Below are positions 57,721 through 64,000 of a DNA stretch of 64,000 nt, in pieces. The stretch is from Ilex aquifolium (taxonomy: Eukaryota > Streptophyta > Magnoliopsida > Aquifoliales > Aquifoliaceae), in assembly GCA_951799425.1 (NCBI GenBank), contig OX637397.1, positions 6,563,001 through 6,627,000 on the forward strand, given 5' to 3'. Below the pieces are notes generated by a model. That model ran no database searches and had not been told where the DNA came from. It worked only from the letters and a program-made list of their open reading frames with translations. The position numbers were made by a program, and so were the translations under genes. Position 1 is the first letter of the stretch; each line of letters opens with the position of its first letter.

Positions 57721-58520
57721 TGAAATCAATTGTCCCAAAGATTTCACATTCCTTGTAGAACTGGATTCCTTTGTGGATATAAAGCATGTCCTGATAGCCT
57801 TGGAATCTGCATTGGTAGAATGTAGAAAAAACATGGAACTACTCTTCATTGCAGCTTGTCCATTGCTCGGTCCAGCAGTCCAGGCTGTCCAGCAGTGTTT
57901 ATGAAGGTTATGTTCTTTGCTATAAAGCCTTCTCCAATGATGTCTGATTAGAAAAAATATATATATTATTAAGTTATGGTTGTGAACCTCTTCATGGAAT
58001 AATTTGACAAAATTGTACATGTTTGTCTCTAATCCTAAACAATACGTATGTTTGGTCTAGATTATGCATAAAAAGTTGTACATAAGATGCAGATAGCCTG
58101 GCGATAATTACCCAATTTACTGTAAGATACAACTATTTATAGTGTGCTTAATATAATGCATAAGACGACATAATAAATAACAATATATATCTAGTGTTTT
58201 CTTTCATGCCAATGTGATGATGCAGGTTCTGAGGTACTTTGTCTAGCATACTGAGGGACTGCTTATCTACCCTTTCTGTTTATAGTAAAAAATCATATCT
58301 ATTGTACATGATGCAGAAGTGCTACAGCCTGCTCCATTGCTCCTGTTTCCAGTGATAATGGTCATGTCCATGCCTTCTCCAATAAAAACAAGATTGGTCT
58401 TTTCTCGTCCAATTAATACATTTTCGACATAGGTGCCTGCTTTGATTCGTATGTAGTATTTTCGTTTGCTGTGGCTTGGTGCAGCTTTGACAGCTACTAT
58501 TGAAGTTCCCAAGGTCATCT
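57240..58520 (-). pseudogene. Pectinesterase pseudogene, minus-strand copy
   Basis: Minus-strand order: N-terminal catalytic-domain part (58490-58300; AAPSHSKRKYYIRIKAGTYVENV, FIGEGMDMTIITGNR), a gap of about 300 bp that may be an intron, then AKNITFINTAG, the catalytic region GYQDMLY and GTIDFIFG (both key Asp kept), [13 protein letters not shown] in place of GRPWK, and WLEW. Frameshifts and stops (for example near 57480) break it. There is no signal peptide or pro-region. PMEs remove methyl esters from cell-wall pectin. The gene is nonfunctional as seen. Confidence 0.85.
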
Positions 58521-58529
58521 TGGGCTACG

Positions 58530-60060
58530 CTTGTCTCAAATTGTGAGCCAAGCTTGCCTTAGACAATCCATACAAGAGTGAGCAAAATAACGAGACTGGT
58601 AATTTTCTGCACATTTCGGATACAAAATTGATAGTTCTGAACGAAAGCTTTATGAAACAATCATCTCTCCTTATTTGAGTTCTGATGTTCTTAACATTAG
58701 GAAGTGAATTAGTGGAGAAGCAGAACTTTAGACCCTTGGGCAGCTTAGGAACTTTATCTCTTACAGAATCTCTGAGAGTTATTTCTATTATGTGAGCAAA
58801 ACATTGTTAAGACGGTTGGAAAGTGTTGAAGGGTCTGATTTCGAACTCTTCAAATTAAAGATTGTGAGAGCAGAATCTTAAATGATTACATACTGGTTAG
58901 TTTGTGCAGGCAGAATCAAAACTAATAAGGAGAGGAAGTTCGACAATAACTGACCAAAAGATGTACGTATTAGCAATTTCACATAACAAACCAAAATGAA
59001 AGCAACTCCCAAGGGTCTAACAAACAACAAATAAGCAATCTAAAGACGTAATATAAAAGCAGGGGATAAAATAAAGTGCAATGCAATTGTTAGATGTGGA
59101 TATGTGATCATATAATGATCAAGAGAGTTGCAACATTTAAAGTACTAATTCCTTGGCTAGTGAACACAAGAATTGTCCACTGGAACACTGATAGAAGAAG
59201 CACCTGGCAAAATAATCTGCAAAAACTGAGTAATAGAAAGATGATACACCACTCAATTAATTTTATATATCTCAATAGTGCAGCACAGCACTAATCTATG
59301 CTCAAAATGACTCCTGATGAAATATAACCAGTGTTATAATTGTTTGCTCTCCATTTTCTTCTTTTAAACAATGAAAATTGGACATGCCATAACCTGTTTC
59401 ACATGAAACAAGATAAAGAATGACTTTAAAGAATGAGAGCAGTCAAGAAGACAGTAAGTACTTTATGTGATATAACTGCTTTGATGTTATTGAGGTATGA
59501 AGATACTGCATACCATATGTTGATTAACATAAGCAATTATGCTAAGAAACAGAGTGAAGTGTGACTTTTTAATTCCCTCAATCAACATATCATGAGAGCC
59601 TCAAATTTTGGAGTGTAGTAGTATTTTACAACTTTAAGCAATCAACATGTGCAGTTGACAACACTTTGGTGTTGGAATTTGGATCCCATGTAATTGGGTC
59701 GAACTTCCGTCATCCGCCGGCACAAGTAGTCCTCTGAGTTTGCACTGGTCATGTGGCCGAAACCTAACCATTGGACCCAACTTCAACCTCTTAAGTTCAA
59801 TCCAACTTCGAATGCTCCAAGCACTTTGCATTATTACTGAAGCCTGACAAGAAGTCGTTTACAAAGAAACTATAATCCTAGTACCAAACGTCTAAATCTG
59901 ATTCCTCCCAAAAAAAAAAAAAAAACCCTCCCCTTTTTTTCTCCTTTTAGTAATTATGTAGCTTAGACCATTTAAAGAGCTACTAATAAGAAATTTTCAA
60001 TATAAACTGCACCCTATGTTTCAAGTTGTCAAAAGCCAATTTAAGAGCTGCTTATAGGAA
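58530..60060. other. Gene-free DNA
   Basis: No gene recognised. The minus frame 59831-59634 has no domain I know. Confidence 0.55.
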
Positions 60061-60065
60061 TGACT

Positions 60066-60187
60066 GGCAACGGACCTTTGGTCCAATGGTATTCCTTAAC
60101 TTATTAAGGTTTTGCCTTCTTGAGGTCAATGGTTCAAATCTCTCCTCTCCCTCTCCCTTTTCCCCCACCCTAAAAAAAAAAAAAAAA
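60066..60187 (+). mobile_element. Candidate tRNA-derived SINE
   Basis: TGGTCCAATGG (A-box-like) is followed about 50 bp later by GGTTCAAATCT (B-box-like), the internal pol III promoter of tRNA-derived SINEs. A pyrimidine-rich stretch and a run of about 17 A end it. I find no clear TSD, so this could be a relic. Confidence 0.5.
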
Positions 60188-60189
60188 AC

Positions 60190-61049
60190 AAAAGAATCAC
60201 AGACAAAGAGAAGTTGAAGTACGAGAAACACTCCCCCCACCCTAAACCTAGGGGTGGCTTAAGGCAATTGGAGGCCTAAAGCGAAAACACTAAATAAGAT
60301 TTTATTTTTATTTTTATTTTTAATTTAAAAAAAAAAATAATTTATTTTTAATTTATTATATGAGAGAGAGACTTAAGAAGGACTTGCTAGTGTTACTAAA
60401 AAAAATATTTTAACTTTTGTTTTTATTTTTTTATCAGAAAAAGAGTTTAATTGTAACTTTTTTTTTAATGTTTTGTACTAATTTTTACACAGAGAGAATG
60501 GGTAAATATGAGTTGACTTTTGAGTACTTATTATTTTTTTAACTTATGATTTTTAGATTTTTAATGTTATGAATTGAATCATGGACCCAAATTATTACAA
60601 TAAAAATATTGATTGTACTTAATATTACAATAAAAATGTTGATTGTCCTATACGACATTGTTTTAACTACGGCAATACAGATCAATAGATGGTGTAAAAG
60701 AGGTGGTGCACAAAAAATGGTGTGGACAGCATTATTAAATCTAGTATTCCACACCTGGACAAGAATATTAAACTACGGCATTGTTTCTTAGAAAACTAAG
60801 GAAAGAAAGAAGAATTCAAAATAAACATTTGTTAATACTAAATAGCAACAACATATATATTTGCTAATTTAGTGGCAACAGAGAGTTTTTATCAATTTTA
60901 TCGGAGTGAATGAATCAATTAGGCCTAACCTAGTTGATTAACTTTAATTCTTTCGAGATTCTTTCCACAAGAGGTCAAGGAATCAATCGTCCACAAGAAC
61001 GTTAGTTGCTTTCTCATGTCTTCTTTCTTTAGAAATTTTATTTTGTTTC
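60190..61049. other. Gene-free AT-rich DNA
   Basis: Nothing supported here. Confidence 0.6.
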
Positions 61050-62640
61050 TTTTTCAGACATTTCTTTACCCTTATACAAGTTTTTTACTGTGCTATAGAT
61101 GTATTGTACTACAATTTTGATGGTTGATTGTTTATCGTAATAGTGATCAATTGATGTATATATAAAAAAATGACAATTATGAATGAAATAATCCTGGATA
61201 TTTGGACCGTGATGAATGGGCTGATTTGATAACCCAATAGCCCACTGGGAAGTCGGATTGGGATTTGAATTCCCTCCATTATCTCTTCTATTTAATTCCC
61301 TTAAATACAATGTTCATTAGTTGATATGTGCAAAATTTTAATTTCAAAACAATATGTTTTCTTAGTTATTTTGTTGTTGGTGATATGTTAACCATGGTTA
61401 AAGAGTTTTCTGATAAGAAAAAAATCTGACAAGAACCATAGCTCTATTTTATGGATTTGTGGTCGCTTTTCTTGTCTCTAGAAAAATTGCTCAAAATCAA
61501 CATAGTTTGAAAATAAAAATAACATAAAATGCATGGATAAAAAAAAAAGGAAGGCAAATAAGGTAATTTTCTATGTTAGTTTGGGAAAGAAAAATAGGAT
61601 GAAAAGAAGAAAGGAAAATAAACTAAATTTACCTTTATGCCCTCCAAGTGGCAGATTGTATCACTTATAAAATTAACAAAGTTGTGCTCTACTTTACTTC
61701 ACATTAGTTTTGGGGACTTAGACTACGGTACCCATAAAAAAAAAATGGTAGCATATTTCTAAAAATTATTACTTTTAAAGGGTTTATTACTTCTAAAAAA
61801 TTTATTACTTTTATAGGTATTTTTATGACTATTGTGATAATTATTTTTACCATTTTTCTTCGGAATAAAAAAATTATCACTTTTGTGGGTTTTTTTATTA
61901 CTGTTGTGGTAACTATTTCTAATTTTTTATCACTTTTTTTAATACCACAATAATAATAAAAATATCTATAATTATAATAAATTTTAGTATAATATTAAAA
62001 TTTTATTTTTCGATACTATAGTGAAGTCTTTAGTTTGGACCACACTATGAAAAACAAACAAAGGTGGGGTTATCCGTCATTCTATTCCTCTAAAAGGAAA
62101 CATTAGGTATCGTGTCAAACATTAAACTCATCAACACGTTATTCGTGTAGGACTTGGCTACGGTACCGAAGAAATAATTTTGGTACCATATCTCTAAATT
62201 AAAATGATTTTATAATTTTTGTGGGTCATTTTATAACTAAAAAATTTATTATTTTTATCACTGTTATGAATATTTTTACTACATTTGTGATAACCACTTT
62301 ACCACTTTTTTAGTACAAAAAAAATTATTACATTTGTAGGTCTTTTAACTATATTTGTAAATATTTTTTATCACATTTTAATCATTTTTTGGGCACCATT
62401 ATGGTGATAAAATGACTTACAAATGTAATAAAAATAACCATAAATATGACAAAATAAAAGTATGATACCAACAAACAAAATTTTGGTACGATAATCAACC
62501 CCTATTCATGTAATGGAATGCCGTGTTAATAATCGAAATGATCAAGCCGTGTTGGTTGAAAAAAGAATGTTTTCCTCTCATGCGTAAGCCAATTGAATAT
62601 CTTCCTCTTAATCTCTACCTAACTTATTAACGCGGTTCGT
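61050..62640. repeat. Segmental duplication, copy 2 (empty site of the 32391 element)
   Basis: Matches 31370-32390 and then 36908-37480 without the 4.5-kb element. The empty site is at about 62236-62262 (AACTAAAAAATTTATTATTT...). It contains about 330 bp (61705-62030) absent from copy 1, made of diverged TTTTTATCACTGTTGTGATAACC-like words that also occur at 62250-62460. Confidence 0.88.
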
Positions 62641-62840
62641 GAACTAGTGGCCAAAGGGCTGTGGGTCCTAGACAAATCCGTCTTCAGTAGGCTCATGATC
62701 AGAGACGTCCACAGTGACTCATGCTTCAGACTCAATCACTATCCTCCTCCACCCAACAAATGTTGTTCTTGGAAGTGGAACCACCACGCTGATCAACCTC
62801 TTCAATCACCTAAATTGCTTCATCATCAGATTCAGGAATC

Positions 62841-62850
62841 CTATATAACA
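62841..62850 (+). promoter_or_regulatory. Candidate TATA box of the third CNL
   Basis: CTATATAACA lies about 120 bp before the ATG at 62972, leaving a leader of about 90-100 bases. The upstream part (62640-62905) is unlike that of the 39432 copy; the shared leader begins near 62908, so the third copy seems to have its own promoter. Confidence 0.5.
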
Positions 62851-62971
62851 AGTAGTCGCATTGGATTTGGTGAGCACTCGGACCATCAGATCCTTACAAT
62901 TTTGCGACCTCAAAATTCACAGCAAACTAGAAACAAAAATCCTAGTGCTTTTCCATAGATCAAAAGTAAAA

Positions 62972-63995
62972 ATGGCCGAGTCTGTTGCCTCTTTGGTCGT
63001 GGAAAGACTTAGTGATTTGCTAATCAACGAAGCAAAATTCCTTTCTTCCGTGGCCACCCAAGTTGAGCAAATTCAAGCTGAGCTAAAGCGAATGCAGTGC
63101 TTTCTAAAAGATGCAGACGCAAGACAAGATGAAGATGAGGCGGTTCGTAATTGGGTTGCAGAAATTAGAGAGATTGCTCTCGATGTCCAAGACGTCCTCA
63201 AAACTTATGCCTTCCAAGTTTCGTCAAGGAAGGATGAAGGAATCCTCGGAAGATGTCGTGGGATATTGAAAGAGCCAATAGTTCTCCACAGAATTGGGTC
63301 CGAGATTAAGGCTATTGAAACCAAAATTTCTAACCTGACTAAAAGTCTACAAACTTATGGCATAAAAGCTATAAGCGAAGGGGAAAGTTCAAATTCTGCA
63401 AATGAGAAACTACTGCGGCTAAGGAGGTCCTATTTTCATGATGTGGATGAAGATTTTGTTGGGTTGGAAGGAGACGTTGACGAGTTCGTGGCACATTTGG
63501 TGAATGAAGGTGTGGATAATTGTCACCGAGTTGTTTGTATTTATGGGATGGGAGGACTCGGAAAGACCACCATTGCCAAAAAAGTATACCACCATGACAG
63601 TGTCCAACGCCATTTTGATGCTCTTGCATGGGTTTGTATATCTCAAAAATGGCAAACAACGGATATTTTGCAAGGGATCCTAATCAAACTTATCCCACAT
63701 GAAAGAGATCGTATAATGACTCTGAGAGAAGAAGAACTTATGAAGCAGCTTTATGAAGTCCAACTGAGTAAAAAATGTCTGGTGGTTTTTGATGACATTT
63801 GGTCAGGGGATGTATGGGACATCCTTGGAGCTGCCTTCCCAAACACAGAAATGGGTAGCAAAATATTGCTTACAACACGTAACAAAGACGTGGCTGTGTA
63901 TATGGATCCAAGTTGTTTCCTCCATGAATCTAGGTGTTTAACCGAGGAAGAGAGTTGGGAGCTATTCCAGAGGAAAGCATTTCCAAAACAAAAAG
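62972..63995 (+). CDS. CC-NB-LRR (CNL, RPP13-like) exon 1, gene continues beyond window
   Basis: An open frame of 1024 bases from ATG 62972 to the splice donor at 63995/63996 (phase 1), exactly the length of exon 1 in the 39432 gene once its insertion is removed. CC domain (MAESVASLVVERLSDLL, DVQDVLKTYAF), P-loop GMGGLGKTT, kinase-2 LVVFDDIW, and RNBS-B GSKILLTTRN, all intact. The LRR exon lies past 64000. Likely a working NB-LRR immune receptor; with so little of it visible, function cannot be judged. The CC half differs from the 39432 copy by roughly 15%, the NB half by about 2-3% (my count). Confidence 0.93.
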
Positions 63996-64000
63996 GTACC

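Noticed and set aside
62647..62958. 103-codon frame with KCCSWKWNH, resembling the N-terminal cap of an LRR receptor-like protein
   Set aside because: Only a few residues match, there is no signal peptide or LRR, and the region is the promoter and leader of the third CNL.
1..64000. tRNA, rRNA or snoRNA genes
   Set aside because: No sequence with a full cloverleaf or recognisable rRNA core was seen by eye; the only tRNA-like promoter is the candidate SINE at 60066.

Overview
This is nuclear DNA from a flowering plant, most likely a dicot and plausibly a woody one; I cannot name the species. The reasons are a cluster of RPP13-type CC-NB-LRR (CNL) resistance genes, a decayed endogenous pararetrovirus (Caulimoviridae), Ty1/copia and Ty3/gypsy elements, an L1-type LINE, a MITE, and fragments of pectinesterase and FAR1-related genes. 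Almost all coding capacity is in broken genes. The only gene with no visible lesion is the partial CNL at the right edge (62972-63995).

Left block (1-17951): a plus-strand Ty1/copia relic whose 5' end lies outside the window. Its gag holds a 1.3-kb insertion (244-1551, TSD CAAG). Its integrase is split by a 12.4-kb insertion (2665-15035, TSD GTATC). In both cases removing the insert and one TSD copy makes the copia frame continuous. The 12.4-kb insert has gypsy-like LTR pieces at its two ends and encloses a shuffled pararetrovirus cluster (2868-14479). That cluster holds movement protein, coat protein, protease, RT-RNase H and a downstream second ORF in several partial copies, with 2.2-kb inverted arms that each carry a viral promoter.

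Middle block (17952-39290): a displaced CNL LRR fragment, solo LTRs (19564-20108 and 23871-24430, each with a perfect TSD), a tandem duplication, a Tourist-like MITE, a CNL 5' pseudogene (27540-28020), repeated CNL upstream cassettes, and a very young non-autonomous gypsy element (32391-36907, TSD ATTAT) full of GC-rich minisatellites.

Right block (39432-64000): a CNL gene (39432-52901) that would encode about 933 residues, but a young LTR retrotransposon (40324-47201, TSD CAAAA) interrupts its NB-ARC exon, and its single intron holds a 5'-truncated LINE. Next come a FAR1-related relic, a palindromic pair of pectinesterase pseudogenes, a candidate SINE, a segmental duplication of CNL upstream sequence, and the 5' exon of a third CNL that runs off the window.

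Overall this is a disease-resistance cluster shaped by tandem duplication, probable gene conversion and repeated retroelement insertion. Coordinates of fragment edges and relic domains are accurate to a few tens of bases unless a TSD or splice site is given.
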